Below the pieces are notes generated by a model. It was not told the DNA's origin. It did no database searches and saw nothing but the letters and a program-made list of their open reading frames with translations. Below are positions 36,583 to 46,260 of a stretch of 64,000 bases of DNA, piece after piece. A program made the position numbers and the translations under genes. Source of the stretch: Meconema thalassinum (taxonomy: Eukaryota; Arthropoda; Insecta; Orthoptera; Tettigoniidae); assembly GCA_946902985.2 (NCBI GenBank), contig OX336388.2, positions 1,702,923,978-1,702,987,977 on the forward strand. The letters are read 5' to 3'. The first letter of the stretch is position 1. Each line of letters begins with the position of its first letter.

Positions 36583-36899
36583 TATTATTATCATCATAAG
36601 TGCTAATGACCTAGATGTTACGCGCATCATACCACTAATCACCGCCGCATAAAGTCTTTCTCGACTGTGATTTTTAAAATATTTATTTTTATTACAGTAC
36701 ATTGTGTACATTATAAGTTGAAGTGTCAATTCAATACAGGTAGTAGTTTCCCTCATCATCCTCATCATAAGGTCAAATGACCTAGATGTTACGCCCATTA
36801 CACCATTAATCACCACACACAATAAGTCTTCCTCGCCTGTGAATTTTGAAATATGTATTTCTATTACGGTAGTTTGTAAGTTTGACGTATCAATTCAAC
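36583..36899. repeat. About 171-bp Helitron subterminal repeats
   Basis: The phrase atgacctagatgttacgc occurs near 36606 and 36777 with matching surroundings (catcatcataag..., caattcaa-...agtagtttccctcatcatcc). Further pieces follow the Polinton at about 54870-54965. Because the units are similar, the copy at 36730-36760 shows what the Polinton target looked like before insertion. Confidence 0.75.
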
Positions 36900-36905
36900 A
36901 GTAGT

Positions 36906-38821
36906 AGTAGTGGAGTGGTGGCGCTTCTGCCCCACTTCAGAACATACATGTCGTTACTACTAAGCCTCAGCCATGTAATATTTGTTGATATCTCGCGAAC
37001 CCATGGTCGGATGTTGACATATGAGGTGTCGTTGAACTCGAGCTGACGTCCTCTTTCCTATTGACCATGTATTATATTTTTCAAAAATTCTTTGAATTTT
37101 TTTGTTTTCGAAAGTTGGTGATAGTTTGAAAACCAAAAAATGATAGAACGTTGTGCCATAGCTCAAACGAATGGTCTTTATGCCCTTTATTTTCTATAAT
37201 GAAACTTTTTTACTTTTATGTTTTTTTTCAAAACACTCGAATTTTGAAAATCCAATATTTTGGAAACTAGGAACTCTACAAAAACGTTTATTTGACATAA
37301 ATGAAAGGTCCCTATGCCCTCTACCCCCAAAATAAATTTCAAGTCGCTAGAGCAAAAATTTGTGTTTTGTAAGTAGTGTGGTAAGGGGAAAGCTGGACCA
37401 CTTCTTATTGAGCCACCCTCGTATTTGCCCCGAACTTGATATCTCGCTAACCAAACATGGGATTAGAACATACAGGGTGTCCTAGCACTCGTAGTGATGT
37501 CCCCTACTTTCCTATAGCCTCTTTATTTGATTAAAAGACCAAAACTAAAAGGTCATGTGCTTTTAATATCTCGCGAACCAATCATGCTAGAGGCATGTTC
37601 GACAGGTCCAAGGACTCGGGGTGACGTCCTCTCTGCTATGGACCACTCGTTATAATTTTTAATAAAATTGGAAACTCGATTTTGGGGTAAACACATGTTT
37701 TTGTGATTTTGCCGATATCTCGTGAACCAATCATGCTAGAGGTGTGTTCGACAGGTCCAAGTACTCAGGGTGATGTCCTCTTTGCTATGGACTACTCATT
37801 GTAATTTTAAAAAAATTTGGGAAACGCGATTTTGGGGTAAACACGTGTTTTTTGTGATTTTGCCGATATTTCACGAAGCAATAACGCTAGAGGCATGTAC
37901 GATGGGTCCAAGGATTCGGGAAGACGTCCTCTTTGCTATGGACCACTCGTTGTAATTTTAAAAAATGTTGGAAACGCGATTTTGGGGGTAAACACGTGTT
38001 TTTTGTGATTTTTGCCGATATCTCACGAACCAATAACGCTAGAGACATGTACGAGGTGTCCTAGGACTCGGGCTAACACTCCCTTTCAAATGTGGTAGAT
38101 ATTTTTTTTTTCAAAAAATAATTCACATGGGTCTAACGCCATACATGTTGAAAAAACGTTTTCTTTTTCTTTACTTGTTTATAATGTTCATGAAGCGTGG
38201 TGGTTGAGAGAGACGATACGGCTGTGTGTGTGTGTTTCAACGAACCTGTCGCTGACCATGGTGGCTGTGTTCAATAGATCAATCGCTATTTCGACGGGTC
38301 GGTGTATGACAGAGCGAGGGTACGTTTTTTCACACCTTTTACCTTTGACGTGTAAACGGTGATGAGAACTGGGTTCTATGTTGGTCGAAGCGAGTACAGA
38401 AAACCAACTTACAGGAGGTGAAGGTCATTTGAGCTTATTGGAAGGCTCCGATCTGACTTGACAACAGGTGCAATGGAAAAAATGACCAAGACGCTTGAAG
38501 GTGAAATAATCTGACCATTGTGCTGGCAGGGAAGTGCGAAAGGCGTGCACACATGTGTGAAACCACAGGCACGCTAAACCAGTGACATCCTGTCTTGCTT
38601 CGTACGTGACAAAATGCAAGTCCAGGTGAAATTTGATCTACCGCAGGTGTTCGCTTGGGACGTTATCTGTCCACGTGCATGATAACTGTTAACAAGTCAC
38701 ATCCTGTTTTGCTTCGTACGTGACAAAATGCTAGTTCAGGTGAAATTTGATCCGGCACAGGTGTTCGCCTGGGACGTTAGCTGTCCACGTGCCTGATAAC
38801 AGAATGGTCAAAGCGTGGGAA
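36906..38821 (+). repeat. Left terminal inverted repeat of the Polinton
   Basis: It is the complement of 52973-54861 with scattered substitutions and small indels. The outer part has two AT-rich open frames that mirror each other; the middle has at least five iterations of gatatctcgcgaaccaat-atgctagag-catgt...ggact-ggg-tgacgtcctctttgctatgga (near 37438, 37569, 37711, 37865, 38018). The inner part has a 114-bp direct repeat built on gcttcgtacgtgacaaaatgc (38597 and 38711). It carries no protein gene. Confidence 0.95.
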
Positions 38822-39062
38822 AAAAAAAAGATTATACATGCAACGTAGCATATATAAAGACATGTCGTTATCATTTCCACGCTCACTTAGGTGACTACCT
38901 TTGAACACACTGCGTTTATCAGTTTTGGTGTTGGTGGAAAATATTTAACCTTGTTGTGGGGTAGGTATATATTTATTTATATATTTATCGATTTTTATAT
39001 AAATACATGCAATTATTTATTGATTAGGTAATTAATGATTTTATTTATTTATTTGTTTGCAT

Positions 39063-39245
39063 AATAATGTTATTGGTTTTACGTCCCTTTTAACTACACT
39101 GGCTTTTAGAGACGCCGGGGTGCCGGAATTTTGCCCCTAAGGGGATCTTTAACGTGCCAGTAAATGTACTGAAACGGCTCCCTCGCATTTGCGCACCCTC
39201 AAATGCCAGCTGACTGCGCCAGGTTTCGAACCTGCTATTTGTTTG
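39063..39245. mobile_element. SINE family B fragment inside the Polinton
   Basis: The string atgttattggttttacgtcccttttaacta...gccggaattttgcccctaaggggatctttaacgtgccagtaaatg...gcgccaggtttcgaacctg matches the SINE at 13655. It is truncated in the tRNA-like part. It lies between the left TIR and the polymerase gene, so it entered after, or travelled with, the element. Confidence 0.7.
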
Positions 39246-39617
39246 CAGATAACGTGTATAGCCTACCTGTCGTGTGTCTGTGGGAAATATATTAAAGAAA
39301 GAGAAAGACAGACCGATAGAAGGGGAAACCATTTCCACACTAGCCCACGAGACGGGAATATAGCAAAGCATTACACGTGAAGGTGAGATATATTTTTTAA
39401 AATATATAACCTGTTTGATTTTGTTTTGTTTATGAAATGCATAAACTATATGGAATGGATATACTTATGGTGGTTTATTTTATTTCTTTTTAGATATTTG
39501 GAAAAAAAAGGGTTCACTGCTATAGCAAATACAGTTGAAAACCAAGTGGCTTTAGAGTGGAACCATTGTCAAGCAGTCTACAGCTGAAAACTCAGGTGAG
39601 AGTGTTCTTTCAAAATA

Positions 39618-42600
39618 ATGTCTTTTACTGCTGCGGATACGTTAACTTGGGAACCCCTAAACAGTTGTTTCAAATCGCGTGTGTGCTCTGGCCGCATAGT
39701 GAATGTTAGAAAAAGTTCGATTCCCAAAGAATTTTTAGAATCTTGTTTTGAAATTTTTAAAATTGAAATTTGTACAGCGCAAAGGTTGCATACGGCTTTA
39801 AAGGTGAATACAGAACTAGTGTGCGATTTCGTATATAAAAAGAAGGATGTAGAGCATAAAGAGACATTCTATATTTGCAGTAAAATGCAAGAGCTATTCA
39901 TAGCCCATAATTTGGAACAGTGGTATGAAACCCACGTGGTGAATGCCTTGCTGTCAAAATTTGATAAACTGCAACAAGGACCGAGTGGTCTAGCCTTAGA
40001 CAAAATTCATCATTTACAAATCAACATTTGTCATTTCAACCCGTTGAATGCTGGGTCTAGCTATATTAAAACACCGCCAGCAATAGCTTCGAAAAAGGCT
40101 GTGGTGAATATTGAGAACCATGAAAATGATTGCTTTCTGTGGGCTGTGGCTGCGTACTTGCAGCCAGCTCAAGATCGTCATGTTAACAGACCAGCAAAGT
40201 ACAAGGCCAAGTTTGATGAATTAAAACAAACGTTAAATTTAACTCGAGTATCGTTCCCTATCGACTTAACCGAGATCCATAGGTTTGAACGAGACAACCA
40301 GGACTTTTCGTTCATAGTGTATGGCCTTGATGGTGATGAGATTGTGGGTCCTTTTTATGCCACAAAAGAACCGAAACGACACCACATTCATCTTTTATAT
40401 TTATCTGTAGGAGAGGTGAATCACTATTGCCTAATTAAAAGCCTGAGTAGATTGCTAAGCAGACAAGTGTCTAAGCACACTTGTGTAAAACATATTTGTG
40501 ATCGATGCTTGCAATATTTTAAAACCCCTACGCTTTTGGAACGTCATAGGGTGGATTGCGTTTCTCAGGAAGCGGTGAAATTGATATTGCCACAAGGGGA
40601 CAAGGCTGTGTTAAACTTTAAAGACATTCATAAGCGTGACACTGTTCCCTATGTGGTATATGCAGATTTCGAAGCACTCACCACACCCATGGCGGGATGT
40701 GAACCAGATCCCACCATCAGCTCAACCACACCCATTCAAAAACATGAACCCTTTGCCATAGGATTTAATGTGGTGTGTGCCTATGACCCCACACAATCCG
40801 TTTACAAATACCGTGAGGGGCCAGATTGTGCCAAATGGTTCTTGGATGAACTTGTCAAGTTGGTCGATCATGTACAGGAATTACTAAACCACCCAGTACC
40901 CATGAGCCTATCTCCAGAACAGCAGCAGCAGTATGAGCATGCCACGACATGTCATATTTGCGAAAAGCCTATTTTAAGTGGAGAGAAAAAAGTCAGAGAC
41001 CACTCGCACTTTACGGGGGAGTTTCGTGGAGCTGCGCACAGCAAATGCAACTTAAACTTTCCAGCTCCTCGTTTCATCGCTGTCTTTTTCCACAATCTGG
41101 CGAATTATGACATTCAGTTTTTAATTCGTGAATTGGGTCATGTCAACAAGGGCTCGTTTACCATTATTCCCCAAAACCATGAGCGTTTTACAGCCCTGAC
41201 ATGGTGGTTGGGCGACTTTAGCATTCGATTTTTGGATTCCTTTAAGTTTATGGCATCCTCGCTAGACAGCCTTGTGAATGGCTTGAATGAGGAGGAATTA
41301 AAAAATACTAGAATGCATTTTAATGATCCTGAGCAATTTCAGTTGTGCATTCGGAAAGGTATATTCCCGTATGATTTCTGCAACAGCTGGGACGTGTTAA
41401 AGCAAAGAAAACTCCCACCACAAGAGAAATTTTACTCCAAACTAACACGCAGTACCATTTCCGATGAAGACTATGCACATGCATGTCAAGTTTGGCGAGT
41501 GTTTGGCATGAACACGCTAAGTGAATATGCTTTGCATTACCTAAAACTGGATGTATTGCTGCTCACTGATGTGTTTGAAAAATTCCGTAACTTGTGTCAA
41601 CACATTTACGGTCTTGACCCGGCTCACTATTACACGAGTCCTGGACTCTCGTTTGATGCCGCTTTAAAATACACTCAAGTGGAATTGGATTTACTCACTG
41701 ACGTAGACATGGTTCTATTTTTTGAAAAGGGCATTCGTGGCGGATTTGTGTCACTTAACCAGCGCCATGCCAAAGCGAACAATGTCTACATGCCTGATTA
41801 TTCACCAGACAAACCAGAATCGTACTTAATGTACTATGACGTGAATAATTTGTACGGTTACGCCATGAGTCAGCCTTTGCCCTATGGGAAGTTTGCTTGG
41901 CTGACAGACAAACAAGTGTCAGAATTTGATGTGATCAAGGCTAGCCAAGAAACAGGCCGTGGATATGTGCTAGAAGTGGATATTGAATATCCCTCATCCT
42001 TGTATGATGAACATGCCGATTTCCCATTCTGTCTTGAGCAAATGGTTCCCCCTGACAGTAAAGTGAAAATTGAAAAACTCATGGGCACACTTTACAACAA
42101 AAATCGGTATGTGCTACATATCCAAACGTTGGTGCAATGCCTCGCCCAAGGCTTGGTGTTGAAGAAAATCCACAGGGGTATTTCTTTTGCTCAAAAAGCA
42201 TGGCTTGAGCCATACATGCGACTCAACACAGAGCACCGACAAATGGCAACACAGCAGTTTGAAATTATTTTTTTTTAATTAATGAACAACTGCATCTATG
42301 GCAAATCCATGGAGAATGTCCGCAAATACCGTGACATTAAATTGGTGAATGTCTGGGAGGGGCAGTGGGGTGCCCGGCGGTACATTGCCAAGCCAAATTT
42401 CAAATCGATCAAAATTATCGATGAGGATTTGGCTACTATTGAAATGAGTAAGACCAGCGTGACCATGGATAAGCCCATTTACTTGGGTCAAGTCATTTTA
42501 GACTTTTCTAAATCGGTCATGTATCGATTCCACTATGAGTTTGCCAAACGCCATTTTGAGGACGTCTCTCTTTTGTATATGGACACGGACTCATTCATTT

Positions 42601-43064
42601 ACCACATTCGCCACTGCAACCCCTATGACGTCATGAGGCAACATAGTGACTGGTTCGACACCTCTTGCTATAGCGCTGACAATGTGTTTCAGCTGCCCAT
42701 AAAAAACAAGAAGGAAATGGGCGTTTTAAAAGATGAATGCGGTGATTCCATTATGACGGAATTCGTAGGTTTGGCTTCAAAAATGTATGCTTACCGCACA
42801 CTCGACTGTAAGGAAGCCAAAAGAGCAAAAGGTGTAGGTAGGGCAGTGGTAAAATCGCTACGTGTTGATGACTATCTAGCGGTTTTACGCACTGGCAAAG
42901 CTATGTCTCATACACAGTGCAGGATACAATCCAGCAACCATCATTTGTATCTTGTGGAACAGAGAAAACGCACTCTAGCCTCCATGGATAACAAGCGTGT
43001 GTGGGCTGATGACCTGCTCACCAGCCTGCCCTGGGGTTATGATCGCAAGGAGGAGAAGGTGTGA
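39618..43064 (+). CDS. polB: Polinton protein-primed DNA polymerase B (one in-frame stop)
   Basis: This family B polymerase would copy the element from protein-primed ends. Order seen: an N-terminal region with NHENDCFLWAVAAYL near residue 166, a Cys/His finger (CDRCLQYF...H...C, about 288-313), ExoI YADFEAL near 350, CHICEKP...RDHSH, ExoII FHNLANYD near 495, ExoIII YLKLDVLLLTDVF near 643, and motif A DVNNLYGYAM near 741. A TAA at 42276-42278 then falls exactly where motif B has its lysine; the frame stays open after it (LMNNCIYGKS), with motif C YMDTDSF near 42582, to 43064. There is no frameshift. Total span is 1148 codons, usual for the family. The stop implies an inactive copy, or readthrough, or a sequencing error. 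Confidence 0.95.
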
Positions 43065-44186
43065 TTTCATTGTTTAATCGTTTATGGGACATGGCTTTTT
43101 GTAACTTGTAGATTTAGTATTTTGTAAATATTGTTTTCTTGTCATTGTAAATAATAGATTTTGTAAAATAGTTGCAATCCACTTGGACCTTTTGCTCTTT
43201 AAAAGTTCTATGCAACCTTATTTTTTTTTAATTTTTTGATTGGTAAATAGTGTGATTCTTTTAACGCTGTACAAAGTTGAGTTTTTTTTTGTAAATATGA
43301 AATAAGTAAGATTTTTAGTAACTTTAATAACTAGTATTTAATTATTTTTCGTAATGTAAATGATAAACTAAAAAAAGTTCTTTTGGGATGAGTGTGCATG
43401 TCGAGAATGTGCTTTTGGGAATAAATAAAGTGGTTGTGTTTGTTCCCAAAGACAGGTGTGAATGTATGAGTGGAGAGAGAAAACTGGTGTGTATGATTGA
43501 CCAGAGCAAACACGGTGAGGTAGGGTGGGTGGGTGGGGAGGGGGGTAAATGGTCACTTATATACTCATTTTGTTTTAAATAGTTTAGTTTTTTCATTGAA
43601 ATGTGGCAGTCAATAGACATTATTTTTGTAAAAACAGTCTTACCTGCAGTAGTCGTAGACCTCGACGTTTCTCCAAACACACATTAACACATTGCAGTAT
43701 TATCAAGGTCAAGCACTCGCATCAACATCATTGTCAAATCTCAACTTTCGACATACACCAAATGGAAAAATGTGAAAACAGCAAAATGGAAATTCCATGT
43801 TTCCATATCACCAAAACAGCAAAACTTAAAACGGACATTTTTAAAAACTGGAAATGGCCATGTGTGAAATTTGAAAATTCAAAAACTTCAAACGGACATT
43901 GTTTAAAATGTGTCATTAGCAAAATGGAAAACTCCATATCATCAAAAACGTTAAACTTGAAACGAACGTTTTCAAAAACTGTAAATTGCAAATTGGCAAA
44001 TGACAGTGTGTGGAATTCATCATGTGTGAAATGTGTAAAATGAAAAAATCAGCCATCAACATCACGATTTCTTAAAATTAAAAATAACAAAACATCGTGC
44101 TCTGGAAAACTTTTGTTTTTATTTCATAGTCATAGTGAATTGACAAAAGAAAAATAGAATACAAACAAATCCCAATTCCTCACTCC
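43065..44186. other. Gene-poor spacer between convergent gene blocks
   Basis: The polymerase ends at 43064 and the reverse-strand block ends at 44187, so this is a convergent 3' spacer. It is T-rich, with aataaa-type signals (gaataaataaag near 43421). A 146-codon plus-strand frame at 43603-44043 is built of imperfect repeats of aaa-atggaaa / ttcaaaaactg; its Lys/Ser-rich product has no known fold, so I do not call it a gene. Confidence 0.5.
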
Positions 44187-44630
44187 TCAATGTTTATGTC
44201 CATGCATCATCAACTTTCCTTTCATAGCACTCATGACAATTAGGGCTGCCATCCTTTCACCTACTGAGGCATCACTGGATGTGAAACGTTGTTTAGCTTT
44301 CTTCAATAACAATTTATCTGCCACATGTCTTAAACCAGGATGACTATGGCGATAAGAAAGGTCATGTTCCTTGCATGCTTGATCCAAAAGATTAATGGGT
44401 ACATCACCACGTTGTAAACGTTTTTCGAGACGAGTTCCAGGGCCACAAAAACGATAACCTGGAAGATGGATTTCGAAAGGTAAGTATTGAATCACTTTGT
44501 CAATGACGCCATTGCCAGTACAGGTCTGGCATATCCTTTTCCATTGATGGTAAAAAGGTTTGGTCTTCCTCCTCCTCTGTGGACGATGTTTGTGTTTGTT
44601 GTTGTTGTTGTTGTTGCTTTTTCTCGCCAT
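44187..44630 (-). CDS. Phospholipase A2-like virion protein
   Basis: A 147-residue frame from the ATG at 44630 (MARKS). After a short Asn run and a basic stretch come CQTC, then LPGYRFCGPGTRLEKRL (calcium loop, GPG at 63-65) and LLDQACKEHDLSYRHS with the His-Asp catalytic pair at 89-90. This is the secreted-PLA2 pattern also found in the VP1 unique region of parvo- and densoviruses, where it opens endosomal membranes during entry; Polinton/adintovirus relatives carry similar genes. The role here is inferred. The frame also opens 8 codons upstream. Its first 131 bases overlap the 3' end of the next gene in another frame, over a CAA/GTT microsatellite. Confidence 0.85.
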   Translation of the reverse strand: MARKSNNNNNNKHKHRPQRRRKTKPFYHQWKRICQTCTGNGVIDKVIQYLPFEIHLPGYRFCGPGTRLEKRLQRGDVPINLLDQACKEHDLSYRHSHPGLRHVADKLLLKKAKQRFTSSDASVGERMAALIVMSAMKGKLMMHGHKH

Positions 44631-44973
44631 GACACCCGTGGAATGATTCAACAAAGTCTTTACATGGACTTTTATGACCGTGATACAGTTTCACTAGCTG
44701 GCAAGTCGCACACTGACGCATAGACGGTATTTTTGCCATGGCCACTTGCTTATGGTGATCGTAATCCGTACAGGGTTGCAATTCACTCAACACAGGATCT
44801 TGAGTCCATGATTTTGGTACATGTTGCCAGATTTCTTTGACCGCGTTGGCGGCCACATAATAAATGAACGACTTGGGCAGCGCCAAGAGTTCCTCTTTGG
44901 TAAAACTGTCTAGTTTCTTTTTGCACACAAAGAACTTGCCGATGGCTTTGTCCGTAGCATTGCCGTTCTCCAT
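44500..44973 (-). CDS. 157-residue protein of unknown function
   Basis: The frame begins MENGNATDKAIGKFF and contains LDSFTKEELLALPKSF, a Cys-containing part (MRQCATCQLVKLYHG, CKDF, HGCHG), then a Gln run and an acidic TSSTEEEEDQ stretch, ending YWQWRH. No family is recognised. It lies directly upstream of the PLA2-like frame in the same transcription direction and overlaps it by 131 bases. It could be a separate gene, or the N-terminal half of a single protein joined by ribosomal frameshifting or broken by repeat slippage in the Gln/Asn microsatellite. Confidence 0.6.
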   Translation of the reverse strand: MENGNATDKAIGKFFVCKKKLDSFTKEELLALPKSFIYYVAANAVKEIWQHVPKSWTQDPVLSELQPCTDYDHHKQVAMAKIPSMRQCATCQLVKLYHGHKSPCKDFVESFHGCHGEKKQQQQQQQTQTSSTEEEEDQTFLPSMEKDMPDLYWQWRH

Positions 44974-44994
44974 GGTATCACGTGCTGTAGATGT

Positions 44995-45573
44995 TTACAC
45001 GTCGCTTGTAGAAATCTCACTGACGTCATTCACAGGTAAATCTTGAGTTATAATTTTGTTCAACAACTCCCAGCAGGCATGAGTGGTTAACCAATGAAAG
45101 AGATGCCACGCATGCGATAGGGCTGTATGGGTAATGTTGCCACAGGAACAAGTATCCATGAGCGTTTGCAGGGAGGGGCAGCCCAACTCCATGAGGTCGA
45201 TACATTGGCAGTAAGACGCCAAAAATGGTTGCAACCATTGACGTTTTTCATTACCTTTCACAAATACCACATTGGCCGAGGACAAGTGTGCTTTCATGAC
45301 CACGTCCAAATATTTATAGGAAATGGTTCCCTGATTCCAGTCTAGTTGCCTATGATTTTCAATCCACTGGGTTTGTTTACGGTCTTTTTCACACAACAAA
45401 TCAAAAGCATGGGGTGGTTTAAATAGCAAATGCGTAGCTTGTGATATCCAAAACGTGGTACAATCGATCATGGCCACTTGTTTAAATATAAATTTGTTGT
45501 CACCAATTTTAAACCCTTGACAATCCACAATGAGTGTGCGCAACATGTTGACGCTTGCCTGGACCAAGTTCAA
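44995..45573 (-). CDS. Conserved-looking 192-residue protein, possibly RNase H-fold
   Basis: Features include LIVDCQGFKIGDNKFIFKQVAM at the N-terminus, then ATHLLFKPP, a Trp/His-rich middle (QWIENHRQLDWNQGTISYKYLD), VVFVKGNEKRQWLQPFL and IDLMELGCPSLQTL, and a Cys/His-rich end (TCSCG, HAWHLFHWL). I recall similar unnamed proteins in arthropod Maverick-related sequences, without certainty. The acidic residues in separated blocks suggest an RNase H or exonuclease-like fold, which is only inference. It is 21 bases from the next frame and co-directional with the capsid block. Confidence 0.6.
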   Translation of the reverse strand: MNLVQASVNMLRTLIVDCQGFKIGDNKFIFKQVAMIDCTTFWISQATHLLFKPPHAFDLLCEKDRKQTQWIENHRQLDWNQGTISYKYLDVVMKAHLSSANVVFVKGNEKRQWLQPFLASYCQCIDLMELGCPSLQTLMDTCSCGNITHTALSHAWHLFHWLTTHACWELLNKIITQDLPVNDVSEISTSDV

Positions 45574-45690
45574 CTGACGACTGACGGACGATCAGGTGTG
45601 ATCATTGCATGGACTTACCTGCCATGCTAGTTTCAAAAAAGAAGGTTAGGGTAGGACAGGGGGGGACATGCAAAAATTAGAATTTAAGAA

Positions 45691-46227
45691 TTACATCATT
45701 TTATTATCATAACACGTCTTACAGGCTTTTCTCATTTTAGGATAAGGACGATAGCAACTGATACAACAATATAGTCTCTTGTGTTTGTAACGTCCATAAC
45801 ACCGATGATGTCCCAATGTCTCTAAACTAGGCGTTTTTGATGGTGAGCTGCTCACCGAAGCACCATGGATACCATACGGTCCACACGTATCGTAACTTGT
45901 TTTTTTTTCATCACCCAAAGACACAAGCGAGGGATAGCTTGAATGACAGGGTATATTTCCCACTTTCATTCTGCACAGGTAGGGGCAGGTGGGTGACCAG
46001 CGCTGATGTTCCTGCATGGGTTCATCGCCCTCCTGCCATTGGTCTATAATGATGGGACAAAAGGCACATTTCACTTCATCTCTTGTTTTTAAATAGTAGA
46101 ATCCAGCGGCCGCCAAGGCTTGAGGGTTTATGAAAGGCACTGGCCATGTGGCAAAAGTCTTGAAACGTTGTTCCTCAGAGTTTAAATTCATGGATGTAAC
46201 GTCTCTTGAGGCTTTAAAGCAAGACAT
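45691..46227 (-). CDS. BIR-domain protein (inhibitor-of-apoptosis-like)
   Basis: Residues about 18-85 form one BIR domain: EEQRFKTFATWP, LAAAGFYYLKTRDEVKCAFC, WQEGDEPMQEH and C. The zinc ligands C54, C57, H74 and C81 fit CX2CX16HX6C exactly; R21, G42 and W64 are in the expected places. BIR domains bind caspases or IAP antagonists and block cell death. The C-terminal 40 residues are Cys-rich (CCISC, CKTC) but not a canonical RING, so ubiquitin ligase activity is uncertain. It sits between the capsid candidate (33 bases away) and the 192-residue gene, same strand, hence part of the element rather than a host insertion. A role in delaying apoptosis is inferred. Confidence 0.93.
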   Translation of the reverse strand: MSCFKASRDVTSMNLNSEEQRFKTFATWPVPFINPQALAAAGFYYLKTRDEVKCAFCPIIIDQWQEGDEPMQEHQRWSPTCPYLCRMKVGNIPCHSSYPSLVSLGDEKKTSYDTCGPYGIHGASVSSSPSKTPSLETLGHHRCYGRYKHKRLYCCISCYRPYPKMRKACKTCYDNKMM

Positions 46228-46260
46228 GACTGAGCGGCTTGACGTGGGATGACCTGTTAT

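Noticed and set aside
36960..37166. 68-codon frame in the left TIR, with a near-identical partner at 54601-54807
   Set aside because: The identity is explained by the inverted repeats; composition is AT-rich with no domain. It could be checked for conservation in other lineages.
43603..44043. 146-codon plus-strand frame in the Polinton
   Set aside because: Built of imperfect short repeats (ttcaaaaactg, aaaatggaaa); product is low-complexity and without known motifs, in the 3' spacer between convergent genes.
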